A stretch of 64,000 nucleotides of DNA from CAJCJE01 sp963818685 (lineage in GTDB: Bacteria; Actinomycetota; Actinomycetes; Mycobacteriales; Pseudonocardiaceae), in the NCBI GenBank assembly GCA_963818685.1, contig CAWFTJ010000007.1, forward strand, positions 1,054,001 to 1,118,000, given 5' to 3'. Within the stretch, counting starts at the first letter, position 1, and the number at the start of each line of letters is the position of its first letter. The position numbers were made by a program, and so were the translations under genes. Below the pieces are notes generated by a model. It was not told the origin of the DNA. It saw only the letters and a program-made list of their open reading frames with translations, and did not search any database. Below are positions 9,881 through 18,839 of the stretch, piece after piece.

Positions 9881-10342
9881 ATGGCCGAGGAACTGGACGA
9901 GACCGATCACGAGATCCTGGGGCTGCTGGTCGAGGACGGCCGCCGCACCCTGTCCGACATCGCCGAGCGGGTCACGCTGTCCACCGCTGCGGTCAAGCGC
10001 CGGGTCGACCGGCTGATGCGGCTCGGCGTGATCACCGGGTTCACCGCGCAGGTCGACCATGCCAAGCTGGGCCAGGGGATCGAGGCATTCGTCGAGCTGC
10101 GCTTCTCCGGCACGTCCAAGGTGAACGACATCTTCCGCACGACCACCCGGATGCCCGAGGCGCAGGCAGTGTTCACCATCGCGGGCGACCCGGACGCGCT
10201 GGTCTGGCTGCGCGTGCGCGACCTCGCCCACCTGCAGAAGACCATCGACGAGATCAGGCGAAACCACCAGGTCACCGGCACCAAGACGCTGATAACGCTG
10301 GACTCCTGGGCGGCGGGTCAGCAACTGCCACCCGAAATGTGA
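9881..10342 (+). CDS. Lrp/AsnC family transcriptional regulator
   Basis: 153 aa. The N-terminal winged HTH (DETDHEILGLLVEDGRRTLS, then LSTAAVKRRVDRL as recognition helix) is followed by the RAM ligand-binding domain (EAFVELRFSG, AQAVFTIAGDPDALVWLRV). Members form octamers and sense amino acids. ATG 9881 is the only start that begins at the usual Lrp N-terminus; longer frames run through antisense of the oxidoreductase. The divergent position makes that enzyme the likely target. Confidence 0.92.
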   Translation: MAEELDETDHEILGLLVEDGRRTLSDIAERVTLSTAAVKRRVDRLMRLGVITGFTAQVDHAKLGQGIEAFVELRFSGTSKVNDIFRTTTRMPEAQAVFTIAGDPDALVWLRVRDLAHLQKTIDEIRRNHQVTGTKTLITLDSWAAGQQLPPEM

Positions 10343-10343
10343 C

Positions 10344-10375
10344 GACGGGGCGGCCACACGCGTGGCCGCCCCGTC
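10344..10375. terminator. Strong hairpin terminator between convergent genes
   Basis: Perfect 14-bp stem: 10344-10357 pairs with 10362-10375 around the 4-base loop ACGC, starting two bases after the Lrp stop and ending 13 bases before the sedolisin stop. There is no T-run, as is usual in high-GC actinobacteria. It can serve both strands. Confidence 0.8.
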
Positions 10376-10386
10376 TCTGTGCTGCG

Positions 10387-11108
10387 CGTCAGCTGGTCGT
10401 CAGGGCCACGTCGTCAAGGACGAACGAGGTCTGCAACGAGCTGTCCTCCGAACCGGAGAACTTCAGCGTCACCGTCTGGCCGGCGAGGCTGGACACGTTG
10501 TAGGAGTGCTGTGTGTAACCGCTGTTCGCGTTCAGGTTGGAGAACGTGGCAACGGTGGTCGAGCCGACCGTGACGGTCAGCTTGTCGAACGCGGTGGTGG
10601 TGGTCGTCTCGGCCGTGTCGATGTGCAGGTAGAACGACAGGCTCGCCGAGCAACCGGACGGGATGGTCACCGACTGGGACACCGTGTCGGTGTGGGTGGT
10701 GCCGTAGCCGTCCATCCACGCGTCCCAGGAACCCGAGTGTGCCGGCTCGGACGGGCCGTTCTGGCCGATCACGTTCGGGGTCGTCGTCCACACGGTGTTG
10801 CCGGACTCGAAGCCGGGGTTGCCCAGCTTCTGGCCGGGCGAGCCGCATCCGCCGCCGGTGGTGTTGATCGTCCAGGTGAACGCCGTCGAGCCGGTCTTGC
10901 CGGTGCTGTCCTTGGCGGTCGCCGTCACCGAGAAGGTGCCGGCCGCACTCGGCGTACCGGAGATCAGACCACTACTGGAGATGGACAGGCCGGTCGGCAG
11001 GCCCGAGGCGGTCCAGGTGTAGGGCGCGGTACCACCAGAGGCCGACAGTTGCAGGCTGACCGCGGTGCCGACCTTACCGGTCTGGTTGCCGGGGTTGTTG
11101 GCGGTGAC
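10387..11108. repeat. Copy A of a roughly 0.72-kb inverted repeat, 3' part of the sedolisin gene
   Basis: Encodes the Ig-like plus C-terminal module of the sedolisin. Its reverse complement aligns almost base for base with 52617-53335. Over the 120 bases at 10921-11040 I count two or three differences, including at silent positions. The copies lie in opposite orientation about 42 kb apart. Confidence 0.88.
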
Positions 11109-12359
11109 GCCGCCGCCGGTGCTTGTGCCGCCGAACGCGGCGAGACCGTTCGGGGTACCCCAACCGGTCGGAGCGTCGTAGCCGGTGGCCGCCGTGCACA
11201 GGTAGGACGGGCTGCAGGACCCGTCCGAGCCGCCGGTCACGTCGTAGAGGTTGCCGGTGTGCTGGTAGATGTCCTGCGCCGGGGTGCTGCCCGCGTTGCC
11301 GGCGAGCGCGTACATGGCCGCGATCATCGGCGCGGACGCGCTGGTGCCGCCGACCTCGGTCCAGCCGCCGTTGCCGTTGGAGGTGTCGTAGACGGCCACA
11401 CCGGTGTTCGGGTCGGCGTCTGCTGCGATGTCGTTGTCGGTACGGCCGGAGCAGCCCGTGTCGGTCTGCCAGCTCGGCTTGGTCTCGTTGGTCGAGCAAC
11501 CGGAACCAGTGCCTGACCACACGGATTCCGTCCAGCCACGCGAGTTGGACGCGGTGTTCAGCGTGGTGCCACCGACCGAGACGACGTACTTCGAGGTCGC
11601 CGGGTAGATCACGCCGTAGCCGGAGTCACCGGCGGACGCGGTGATCACCTTGCCGGGGTGGTTGAAGTAGGCCGAGTCCATGCTGGAGTCGGTGGAGTCG
11701 TCGGTACCGCCCCAGGAGTTGGAGATGTAACCGGCCAGGTTCGCCGCGGTGTTCTCCGCGGTGTAGAGGCCGGTGCCCTGGTCGTCCTGGGCCTCGACGA
11801 GCACGATCTTGCAGTTCGGGCAGACCGCCGAAACCATGTCGAAGTCGAGCGATTCCTCAAGGGTCCAGTCGTCGCTGGACGGTGCGGGGGAGGGCAGCGG
11901 CGAGGTCTGACCGTTCTGGTTGACCTTGCTGAAGTTCGCGGCCGGCAGGCCCGCGGCCGAACGGTAGGCGGCAAGGTCGCTGGCCGCGCTCGGGTCGTCG
12001 TAGGCGTCCACCAGCGCGACGGTGGCGTTACCGCCCTGGCTGGCCGCCGCGGACGCGACGTTGTAGGCGGACTGCAACTGGGACGGGCCGTAGCCGTCGC
12101 CGGACGGAATGGAGTTCGGCGTGCCGACCTGGTTCGCCAGTAATGGCTTCTTGTCGGTTCTCTTCAGGGCCAGGCAGGCGAACTTGCCTGGCTTGACCGT
12201 GGCGGGGCAGGCACGAACGGTCGGGGCGGAGCTGGTTGCGGTCGATGTCGTTGCTGCCGAACTCGTCGCGGGACTGGCGATGGCCGTTGCTGACCCGAAA
12301 GTCAACGACAGCGCGGCGATCCCGGCGAGTGTCAACATCCCTCGCGTGACACTACGCAC
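10389..12359 (-). CDS. Secreted S53 family peptidase (sedolisin) with Ig-like and C-terminal beta-sandwich-like domains
   Basis: 656-aa exported serine-carboxyl protease. A signal peptide ends near ATAIAS, followed by a low-complexity Ala/Thr/Ser spacer. The catalytic Glu and Asp are E168 and D172 in LEESLD, the oxyanion Asp lies in SAGDSG, and the nucleophile is S340 in GGTSASAP. These match the E-xxx-D and GTSxxxP pattern of sedolisins. A long activation prodomain is absent, as in many actinobacterial S53-like proteins. After the protease come an Ig-like domain (GLPTGLSISSSGLISGTPS) and a C-terminal module that repeats almost identically in the gene ending at 53335. The GTG start at 12359 has GGAGGAAC just upstream, like the start of that second gene; the ATG at 12404 has no such site. 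Confidence 0.88.
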   Translation of the reverse strand: MRSVTRGMLTLAGIAALSLTFGSATAIASPATSSAATTSTATSSAPTVRACPATVKPGKFACLALKRTDKKPLLANQVGTPNSIPSGDGYGPSQLQSAYNVASAAASQGGNATVALVDAYDDPSAASDLAAYRSAAGLPAANFSKVNQNGQTSPLPSPAPSSDDWTLEESLDFDMVSAVCPNCKIVLVEAQDDQGTGLYTAENTAANLAGYISNSWGGTDDSTDSSMDSAYFNHPGKVITASAGDSGYGVIYPATSKYVVSVGGTTLNTASNSRGWTESVWSGTGSGCSTNETKPSWQTDTGCSGRTDNDIAADADPNTGVAVYDTSNGNGGWTEVGGTSASAPMIAAMYALAGNAGSTPAQDIYQHTGNLYDVTGGSDGSCSPSYLCTAATGYDAPTGWGTPNGLAAFGGTSTGGGVTANNPGNQTGKVGTAVSLQLSASGGTAPYTWTASGLPTGLSISSSGLISGTPSAAGTFSVTATAKDSTGKTGSTAFTWTINTTGGGCGSPGQKLGNPGFESGNTVWTTTPNVIGQNGPSEPAHSGSWDAWMDGYGTTHTDTVSQSVTIPSGCSASLSFYLHIDTAETTTTTAFDKLTVTVGSTTVATFSNLNANSGYTQHSYNVSSLAGQTVTLKFSGSEDSSLQTSFVLDDVALTTS

Positions 12360-12560
12360 TGTTCCTCCAACACACTGGAACCATGACGCCCACGGGCGGA
12401 TCACCCTTGGGCGTCATGTGTGTACAACCTGTGTGAGTGCGGGAGTGTCCGGCCAGTGACACTGACACTATCGTGACAGTAACTTTCTGATTACCAAAGC
12501 CTGGTAATTATCTGAGATTGCCTGGTCGGCGGGGGTATTAACAGGGTGTAGCCGCGGTCA
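12360..12560 (-). promoter_or_regulatory. Sedolisin promoter region with a TTACCA-N5-TGGTAA operator candidate
   Basis: No gene is visible here. An AT-richer patch around 12480-12515 contains a perfect inverted repeat TTACCA-AAGCC-TGGTAA at 12491-12507, about 130 bases upstream of the GTG start. GTGTC and GACAC half-sites flank it at 12449-12470. I read this as the regulated upstream region of the protease; the regulator is unknown. Confidence 0.45.
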
Positions 12561-12564
12561 TTTC

Positions 12565-12604
12565 AGCCAAAAGGCCGCACCCGAAGGGATGCGGCCTTTT
12601 GGCT
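12565..12604 (-). terminator. Intrinsic terminator downstream of the LLM oxidoreductase gene
   Basis: A 15-bp stem (12565-12579 with 12590-12604) with arm AGCCAAAAGGCCGCA and a CCC-GAA-GGG inner loop. It begins 73 bases after the LLM gene stop and precedes the sedolisin promoter, so it insulates the two minus-strand genes. Confidence 0.8.
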
Positions 12605-12676
12605 TTCTCAGGGGAATCCGGTCAATGCGTCGGTTCGGCCGAATGCGCTACCCGCAGCGTTCAGGACCCGCAGCGT

Positions 12677-13711
12677 TCAGGCCGCCGGTTTCCAGCCGAG
12701 CTCCGGGCCGAGCCGGGTGGCGATGTCGGTCAGGATCTGCACGTAGTCGGCGTGCTCGAAGGTGAACGGCAGCGCGAAGACCACCTCATCGACCTGTTGG
12801 AACCCGGCGTGCGCGGAGAGCCGCTCGGCGATCTCCGCCGACGTGCCGACCAGATCGGTGCTGAACAACATCTGCCTCGGCCCCAGCGGTGCGGCCGTGC
12901 GCGGGGTGCGCGCCTGGACATAGGCCGCGTACTTGGCGCGCTGCTCCGCGTCGGCGGTGTCGGTCGGGATCACCACCAGTCCCTGCGACGCCCTGGCCCG
13001 CTCGCCGTCCGGGTGGTGCGCGCGGAAGGTCTGGATCTGTTCGCGTTGGATCTCCGCGAAACTCGCGTCCGACCCCTCCGCCGCAACCACGTTGCTGCTC
13101 AGGAAGTTCAGTCCCTGTTCACCTGCCCACCGCGCGGAGCGCAGGCTGCCGCCGCCGTACCAGATCCGGCCGGCGAGGCCGGGGGAGTGCGGTTGGACGC
13201 GATCCGAGAACACCTCGAACCCGTCGATCCTGCTGACGTCGGTCACGGCCTCGCCGCGCACACAGGCCAGCAGTCGGCGCACCCGTTCGTAGCTGAAGTC
13301 CTCCGCGTCCGCCGTGTCCGGGTACAGCGCCTGCTTGACGTGGTCGTAGTCGCGTGGAGGTCCGACGCTCACTCCAGGGTTGAGCCTGCCGCCGGACAGA
13401 ATGTCCACGGTGGCCAGGTCCTCGGCCAGCCGCAGCGGGTTCTCCCAGCCGAGCGGGATGACCGCGGTGCCCAGTTCGATCCTGCTGGTCCGCTGGGTCG
13501 CCGCGGCCAGCACCGCGACCGGCGACGAGACGCCGAACTGTAGGTGCCTGTGCCGTACCCAGGCGCTGTCGAAGCCGAGTCGCTCGCCCAGTTCGATGAC
13601 GTCCAAAGTCGACTCGTGACCCGCGCGCGGGTCGGCCTCGTCGAACAGCCCGATCGTGAGAAAACCCAGCTTGCGCAAGGGGTCCGAAGCCTGCGGCACA
13701 GCGCCCTCCAT
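12677..13711 (-). CDS. LLM class (luciferase-like) flavin-dependent oxidoreductase
   Basis: 344-aa TIM-barrel enzyme of the bacterial luciferase superfamily, using FMNH2 or F420; the substrate is unknown. The family pattern is clear: LGFLTIGLFDEADP at the N-terminus, ERLGFDSAWVRHRHL, the IELGTAVIPLGWENPLRLAEDLATVD core, and GGGSLRSARWAGEQGLNFL. Met at 13711 is chosen because GAGGA lies 8 bases upstream and the protein then starts where the family usually does. The preceding 47 codons up to 13852 are Arg/Ser-rich and not family-like. Confidence 0.88.
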   Translation of the reverse strand: MEGAVPQASDPLRKLGFLTIGLFDEADPRAGHESTLDVIELGERLGFDSAWVRHRHLQFGVSSPVAVLAAATQRTSRIELGTAVIPLGWENPLRLAEDLATVDILSGGRLNPGVSVGPPRDYDHVKQALYPDTADAEDFSYERVRRLLACVRGEAVTDVSRIDGFEVFSDRVQPHSPGLAGRIWYGGGSLRSARWAGEQGLNFLSSNVVAAEGSDASFAEIQREQIQTFRAHHPDGERARASQGLVVIPTDTADAEQRAKYAAYVQARTPRTAAPLGPRQMLFSTDLVGTSAEIAERLSAHAGFQQVDEVVFALPFTFEHADYVQILTDIATRLGPELGWKPAA

Positions 13712-14011
13712 CGTCGAGATCCTCGACGGAAATTCTTCCAGCACGCGGATGCTCGTACCGCCAGGTGAGAGGCGACCTGCGCAAGCCATTGTCGATTTTT
13801 TGCAAGCACGTCGTAGGTGACTGTGTGCCCCTTGCGTTGCCTGACCGGTCAACCTGCATTACAACATCCTCAATGTCGCAAATTTGCGTTCACACGTATG
13901 ACTTTATCTGTCATGTATCCGGTTATTGCGCTGTTGTGTCGCTGGCGTTACGGTCCCAACACCGGACCGGTGTCCCGCTCACCCCTCCAGCCCGAAAGTG
14001 AGCACCTCGCA
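13712..14011. promoter_or_regulatory. Divergent intergenic region with several palindromes
   Basis: 300 bases between the LLM gene and the beta-helix glycosidase, with no supported gene. It holds three perfect palindromes: TGACCGGTCA at 13842-13851, CGCAAATTTGCG at 13877-13888, and ACACCGG-A-CCGGTGT at 13959-13973, all upstream of the glycosidase. This suggests multi-site control of the secreted enzyme; no regulator can be named. Confidence 0.45.
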
Positions 14012-17000
14012 ATGGCGCGAACGACTCGAAAACTCCGATTGACAACCGTGTTGACGGCCGGCGCGGCGCTCGTGGCCGCAGGGGCGGCAACGGTGGCCGC
14101 GTTACCGGCATCGGCCGCTACGGCGACCGGCGGCAGTGGTGCGACCCTGCCCTACGTCGAGGTACAGGCGGAGAACTCCGCGACCAACGGGACGATCATC
14201 GGCCCGAGCTACACCCAGGGACAGCTCGCCGACGAGGCGGCCTTCCGCAAGGCGGTGACCTTGCAGGGCACCGGCAAGTACGTCACGTTCACCACGCCCG
14301 TCGCCACGAACTCGATCGACTTCCGGTACAGCATCCCGGACTCGTCCGACGGTTCGACCTACACCGCGCCGCTCTCGCTGTACATCAACGGCGCCAAGCA
14401 GACCGACTTCACCCTCACCAACGCCTACAGCTGGTACTACGGCAGTTATCCGTTCACCAACTCGCCTGGCGGCAACCCGCACCACTTCTACGACGAGACG
14501 CACCGGCTGTTCAACCAGACCTATCCGGCCGGCACCACGTTCACCCTCCAGGTCGACTCGGCGGACACCGCAGGCTCGTACACGATCGACTTCGCGGACT
14601 TCGAGAACGTCGGCCCCGCACTGTCCCAACCGGCCGGTTCGGTGTCGGTGACCAGCGAGGGCGCCGACCCGTCCGGCAGTGCCGACTCGACAGCCGCGTT
14701 CAACGCAGCGATCAGCGCGGCCGGCTCGGGCGGCACGGTGTGGATTCCGCCGGGCACCTACAACGTGCCCGGCCACATCGCGGTCAACAACGTGACGATC
14801 GCGGGCGCTGGCATGTGGTACTCGACGGTCACCGGCACGGCACCCGGTTTCTACGGCAACTCCGCGCCGAACCCGAGCACCAACGTGCACCTGCGGGACT
14901 TCGCGATCTTCGGCCAGGTCGGCGAGCGCTGCGACAGCTGCCAGGTCAACGGCATCGGCGGCGCGCTGAGCAACTCGACCGTGAGTGACATCTGGATCGA
15001 GCACGACAAGGTCGGCGCCTGGCTGGACGGGCCGATGAACGGCCTGACCTTGCGCGGCATGCGGATCAGGGACACGACGGCCGACGGCATCAACTTCCAC
15101 GGCGGCGTCACCAACTCGACAGTGACCAACAGCGACATCCGCAACACCGGTGACGACGGCATCGCCACCTGGGCCGACGCCGGCATCGGCGCGGACGCGA
15201 ACGACACCATCTCCGACAACACCGTCGAGTTGCAGATGCTCGCCAACGGCATCGCCATCTACGGCGGCCACGACAACACGGTCAGCGGAAACCTGGTGCA
15301 GGACACCGGCATCACGCAGGGCGGCGGCATCCAGGTCGGTCAGCGGTTCTCCTCGACCCCGGTCGGCACAACCACCATCGCCGACAACACCATGATCCGG
15401 GACGGCAGCCTCGACCCGAACTGGCAGTTCGGCGTCGGCGCGCTGTGGTTCGACGGCAGCCAGGGCGCGATCACCGGGCCGATCAACGTGCGCAACGCGC
15501 TCATCGAACAGAGCCCGTACGAGGCGATCCAGTGGGTCGAGGGCACGATCAGCGGCGTGAACCTCAACGGGGTCACCATTTCCGGCACCGGCACGTTCGC
15601 GCTCCAGGAGCAGACCGGTGGCGCCGCGACGTTCCAGAACGTGGTCGCGACCGGCGTCGCGCAATCCGCAGCGCCCAGCTACAACTGTGAGGGCAACGGC
15701 TTCGCCATCACCGACAACGGCGGCAACTCCGGCATCACGCCGACCCAGTGCAACGGCTGGCCCGCACCCGTCTACCCGCCGTACCCGCCGAACGGTGTCA
15801 CCGCGCAGCCCTCCGCGCTGAACTTCGGCTCGGTGCCGACCGGCAGCACCAGCGCGGCGCAGACCGTCACGGTCGCCAACCCGACCAACACCGCCGCGAG
15901 CGTCTCCGGCATCGCCATCACCGGCGACTTCAAGCAGACCAACAACTGCGGCTCGGCCATCGCGGCCAATGGTTCCTGCACGGTCAGCGTCACGTTCGGC
16001 CCCACGGCGACCGGAGCCAGATCGGGCACGCTGACCGTGAACGCCGGTGGCGTGACCAACACGGTCAGCCTCGCCGGCACCGGGACCGCACCCGGACCGG
16101 TGCTCAGCGCCAACCCGGGCAGCCTCGCCTTCGCCAGCACGGTCGTCGGTTCGCACGCGAGCCCGCAGACCGTGACCATCGCCAACACCGGCACCACCGG
16201 CGCGACCGTGTCCGGGGTGTCCGTCACCGGCGACTTCAGCCAGACCAACAACTGCGGCACGATCGCGGCCGGCGCGTCCTGCGCGGTCACCGTCACCTTC
16301 ACGCCGAGCACCGGTGGCACCCGCACCGGCACACTCACCGTGAACAGCAACGCCAACAACAGCCCGACCACGGTCGGCCTTTCCGGCTCCGGCATCGACA
16401 GCAGCACCAACATCGCCTCGGGCAGGCCCGCGTCCGCCAGTTCCAGCAACGGTTCCTACCTGCCGGCCAACCTGACCGACGCGGACCCGTCGACCTACTG
16501 GGAGAGCGCGAACGGCTCGTTCCCGCAGTGGGCACAGGTCGATCTCGGCCAGAACTACAGCGTCGGCAAGCTCGTGCTGAAGCTGCCGCCGTCGACCGCG
16601 TGGGGTGCGCGTACCGAGACGCTGTCGGTGCTCGGTTCGACCGACGGCTCGACCTTCGCCACCATCGTTGGCTCGGCTGGTTACACGTTTGACCCGAACG
16701 CCAACGACAACACGGTGACCATCCCGTTCTCGGCCGCGACCGCGCGCTACGTCCGGGTCGACATCACTGCGAACACCGGCTGGCCAGCGGGCCAACTGTC
16801 CGACTTCGAGGTGTTCCCGGCCGGCAGTGGTGGCGGCACCAACGCCAACCTGGCGCTGAACAAGCCGACCAGCGAGTCCAGCAACACCCAGAACTACGGC
16901 TCCGCCAACGTGACCGACGGCAACCAGAGCACCTACTGGGAGAGCGCGAACAACGCCTTCCCGCAATGGGTTCAGGTCGACCTCGGCTCCGCGCAGAGCG

Positions 17001-17263
17001 TCAGCAGGGTGGTGCTGCAACTCCCGCCGTCCACGGCATGGGGCGCGCGCACCGAGACCCTGTCGGTGCTCGGTTCGACCGATGGCTCGACCTTCGCCAC
17101 TCTCGTTGGTTCGGCCGGTTACACGTTTGACCCGAATGCCAACAACAACACCGTGACCATCACGTTCGCAGCCACCAGCCAGCGCTACGTTCGGGTGAAC
17201 TTCACCGCGAACACCGGCTGGCCGGCCGGACAGCTCGCCGAACTCCAGGTTTGGCCCAGCTGA
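14012..17263 (+). CDS. Secreted right-handed beta-helix glycosidase, GH87-like (alpha-1,3-glucanase/mycodextranase type), with discoidin domains
   Basis: 1083 aa. Signal peptide (about 1-40, ending ALPASAA); an N-terminal carbohydrate-binding-like domain (about 45-205); a pectate-lyase-type beta-helix (about 210-590) starting EGADPSGSADSTAAF and containing NTGDDGIATW with D381/D382, which resembles the Asp-rich active site of GH87; two choice-of-anchor-D-like beta domains (about 591-795), each with a Cys pair in QTNNCG...C; and two F5/8 type C domains (about 798-940 and 944-1083). GH87 enzymes cut alpha-1,3-glucan of fungal walls; the assignment rests on remembered family pattern, so substrate is tentative. 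ATG 14012 is chosen because it begins the signal peptide. Confidence 0.82.
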   Translation: MARTTRKLRLTTVLTAGAALVAAGAATVAALPASAATATGGSGATLPYVEVQAENSATNGTIIGPSYTQGQLADEAAFRKAVTLQGTGKYVTFTTPVATNSIDFRYSIPDSSDGSTYTAPLSLYINGAKQTDFTLTNAYSWYYGSYPFTNSPGGNPHHFYDETHRLFNQTYPAGTTFTLQVDSADTAGSYTIDFADFENVGPALSQPAGSVSVTSEGADPSGSADSTAAFNAAISAAGSGGTVWIPPGTYNVPGHIAVNNVTIAGAGMWYSTVTGTAPGFYGNSAPNPSTNVHLRDFAIFGQVGERCDSCQVNGIGGALSNSTVSDIWIEHDKVGAWLDGPMNGLTLRGMRIRDTTADGINFHGGVTNSTVTNSDIRNTGDDGIATWADAGIGADANDTISDNTVELQMLANGIAIYGGHDNTVSGNLVQDTGITQGGGIQVGQRFSSTPVGTTTIADNTMIRDGSLDPNWQFGVGALWFDGSQGAITGPINVRNALIEQSPYEAIQWVEGTISGVNLNGVTISGTGTFALQEQTGGAATFQNVVATGVAQSAAPSYNCEGNGFAITDNGGNSGITPTQCNGWPAPVYPPYPPNGVTAQPSALNFGSVPTGSTSAAQTVTVANPTNTAASVSGIAITGDFKQTNNCGSAIAANGSCTVSVTFGPTATGARSGTLTVNAGGVTNTVSLAGTGTAPGPVLSANPGSLAFASTVVGSHASPQTVTIANTGTTGATVSGVSVTGDFSQTNNCGTIAAGASCAVTVTFTPSTGGTRTGTLTVNSNANNSPTTVGLSGSGIDSSTNIASGRPASASSSNGSYLPANLTDADPSTYWESANGSFPQWAQVDLGQNYSVGKLVLKLPPSTAWGARTETLSVLGSTDGSTFATIVGSAGYTFDPNANDNTVTIPFSAATARYVRVDITANTGWPAGQLSDFEVFPAGSGGGTNANLALNKPTSESSNTQNYGSANVTDGNQSTYWESANNAFPQWVQVDLGSAQSVSRVVLQLPPSTAWGARTETLSVLGSTDGSTFATLVGSAGYTFDPNANNNTVTITFAATSQRYVRVNFTANTGWPAGQLAELQVWPS
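16400..17263 (+). repeat. Tandem duplication of a discoidin-domain coding unit
   Basis: Two F5/8 type C units follow each other with a period of about 440 bases. The middle of each (for example 16600-16690 and 17040-17130) is almost identical in DNA, including runs in TETLSVLGSTDGSTFAT, while the edges have diverged. This indicates a recent internal duplication or gene conversion. Confidence 0.75.
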
Positions 17264-17278
17264 GCACGGCTGACCAGC

Positions 17279-17311
17279 GGTGGCCGCGCGGCCTCCAGTC
17301 GCGCGGCCACC
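17279..17311 (+). terminator. Hairpin terminator after the beta-helix glycosidase
   Basis: An 11-bp perfect GC stem (17279-17289 with 17301-17311, arm GGTGGCCGCGC) around an 11-base loop, 15 bases after the stop codon. Confidence 0.7.
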
Positions 17312-17364
17312 CCCGTGACACCTGGCCGCCATGCTGAGGCAACCTGCGCGCTGCGCCGACCGTC

Positions 17365-17382
17365 ATCTACATTAACGTAGAT
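17365..17382 (+). promoter_or_regulatory. Operator candidate ATCTAC-N6-GTAGAT upstream of the PAP2 gene
   Basis: A near-perfect 18-base palindrome in an AT-rich patch 31 bases before the PAP2 start, in the position of a promoter. The CTAC/GTAG core recalls the site in front of the BlaI-type gene at 42934-42954, but the spacing differs. Confidence 0.45.
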
Positions 17383-17412
17383 ATTCGACCGACAACGGAG
17401 CGCTGCACCACG

Positions 17413-17949
17413 ATGAGCTGGAACGTCGCGACCTTTTCCGACATCAACGGCCTTGCCGCCCACACCCGCTGGCTCGACCCGGTGATTGCCGCGTTCGCCC
17501 TGTGGGGTGGACCGGTTCTGCTCGTGCTGATCCTCGGCGTCGCCTGGTGGCAGCACCGCGACCGGTACGTGCCCGCGATTCTGACCGGGGTGGCCGCGGT
17601 GGTCGCGCTCGGCGTCAACCAACTGGTCGCGGGGTTGTGGTTCGAGCAACGGCCGTTCGTGGCGCTGCACGGCGTCATCGTGCTGCTCGCGCATCCGGCC
17701 GACAACTCCTTCCCCAGCGATCACGCGGTGATCGCGGGCGCGCTGGCCATCGGCACGCTGCTGTTCGCGCGGCGCTGGGGGATCGTCGCTGTCGTGGTCG
17801 CGCTGCTGTTGGCGCTGGCAAGGGTGTACGCGGGCATGCACTATCCGATCGACGTCATCGTCGGCCTCGCCATCGGCGCGGTGGTCGCGTTGATCCTGGT
17901 CGGCCTGGGGACGAAGCTCGTGGCCAAGGTGAGGCTGCGAGTTCGCTGA
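17413..17949 (+). CDS. PAP2 superfamily phosphatase (undecaprenyl-diphosphatase-like)
   Basis: 178-aa polytopic membrane protein with the three PAP2 signatures: FEQRPF (KxxxxxxRP-like), SFPSDHA (PSGH-like, Asp for Gly) and ARVYAGMHYPIDV (SRxxxxxHxxxD). About six membrane helices. Relatives dephosphorylate lipid diphosphates such as undecaprenyl diphosphate on the outer face of the membrane during wall synthesis and can give bacitracin tolerance. The substrate here is inferred from the family only. Confidence 0.86.
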   Translation: MSWNVATFSDINGLAAHTRWLDPVIAAFALWGGPVLLVLILGVAWWQHRDRYVPAILTGVAAVVALGVNQLVAGLWFEQRPFVALHGVIVLLAHPADNSFPSDHAVIAGALAIGTLLFARRWGIVAVVVALLLALARVYAGMHYPIDVIVGLAIGAVVALILVGLGTKLVAKVRLRVR

Positions 17950-17966
17950 AGGTTGGCCGATTCCTC

Positions 17967-17990
17967 TCCTACAATCTGTAGGATACCTGC
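17967..17990 (+). promoter_or_regulatory. Leaderless promoter with embedded TCCTACA-N3-TGTAGGA operator
   Basis: A perfect inverted repeat (17967-17973 and 17977-17983) overlaps a -10 hexamer TAGGAT at 17979-17984. Six bases later comes the GTG start of the permease, so transcription would begin at or next to the start codon. A repressor on the repeat would block the -10 directly. Confidence 0.55.
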
Positions 17991-18839
17991 GTGGGGTCGT
18001 TCGCGGTGCTGGCCGCGTTGTGCTCGTCCGCGTGTTCAGCGTCGGCAAGCGCACTGCAACACCACGCGGCCGCGCTCGTCCGCGCCGCTGGCGGCCGTGC
18101 CGTGCTGGCCACGCTCACCCATCGGCTGTGGCTGATCGCGGTCGTGTTGCAGGGCTGTGGCTTCCTGTTGCACGGGACCGCGCTCGGCCTCGGGCAACTG
18201 GTCGTGGTGCAGCCGCTGCTGGTCTGCGTCGTGCTGTTCGCGCTGCCGCTGAACCGGCTGCTGCGGCGGGAGCCGATCACCGGTCGCGAGGTGGGCTGGG
18301 CCGCGCTGCTGGTCGCCGGCCTTGCCGGCTTCCTGGTCACCGCGTCACCCGACGTCATGCTCGGACCCGAGCATGCGGATACCCTTCCCGCCGTGGTGGC
18401 GACATTGGCCGGCGCGGTGGTGGTGGCCGCGTTGATCGTGGTGGCGAGCAGGCGGCGGTGCGCTGCCCAGTGGCGCGCGCGGCTGTTCGCCGGCGCGGCT
18501 GGGATCCTGTTCGCCACGCAGGCGGCGTTGCTGAAAGCCACGGTGGGCGTGCTCGGCAGGGGGATCGGCGCGTTGCTGACCAGCTGGCAGCCCTACGCGT
18601 TGGTCGCGGTCGGGCTGAGCGGGATCGTCTGCTGTCAGGTCGCGTTCCGCGCCGCGCCGCTCGCCACCAGCCTGCCGGTGGTCAACACGGTGAATCCGCT
18701 GCTCGGCATCGTGGCGGGCGCGGTGATCTACCACGAGAACGTGCACTATTCGGGCGTGCCGCTGCTGGTGGAGGCGGTCTGCCTCGGCTCGCTGGTCGTG
18801 GCGACCCTGTCGCTGAGCCGGCTGGAACATGCCGGCTGA
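17991..18839 (+). CDS. DMT family transporter (EamA/NIPA-like)
   Basis: 282-aa membrane protein with about nine hydrophobic segments and the internal-repeat style of drug/metabolite transporters (LGLGQLVVVQPLLVCVVLFALPLN in the first half, ATSLPVVNTVNPLLGIVAGAVIYHE in the second). The actinobacterial subgroup has no known substrate. GTG 17991 directly follows a -10 element, so the message is probably leaderless. It overlaps chrA by 11 bases. Confidence 0.82.
   Translation: MGSFAVLAALCSSACSASASALQHHAAALVRAAGGRAVLATLTHRLWLIAVVLQGCGFLLHGTALGLGQLVVVQPLLVCVVLFALPLNRLLRREPITGREVGWAALLVAGLAGFLVTASPDVMLGPEHADTLPAVVATLAGAVVVAALIVVASRRRCAAQWRARLFAGAAGILFATQAALLKATVGVLGRGIGALLTSWQPYALVAVGLSGIVCCQVAFRAAPLATSLPVVNTVNPLLGIVAGAVIYHENVHYSGVPLLVEAVCLGSLVVATLSLSRLEHAG

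Noticed and set aside
14102..17332. A 1076-codon open frame antisense to the beta-helix glycosidase
   Set aside because: Its composition is Arg/Gly/Val-rich without domains. It is the mirror of strong third-position GC in the true gene, which has a signal peptide and recognisable modules.
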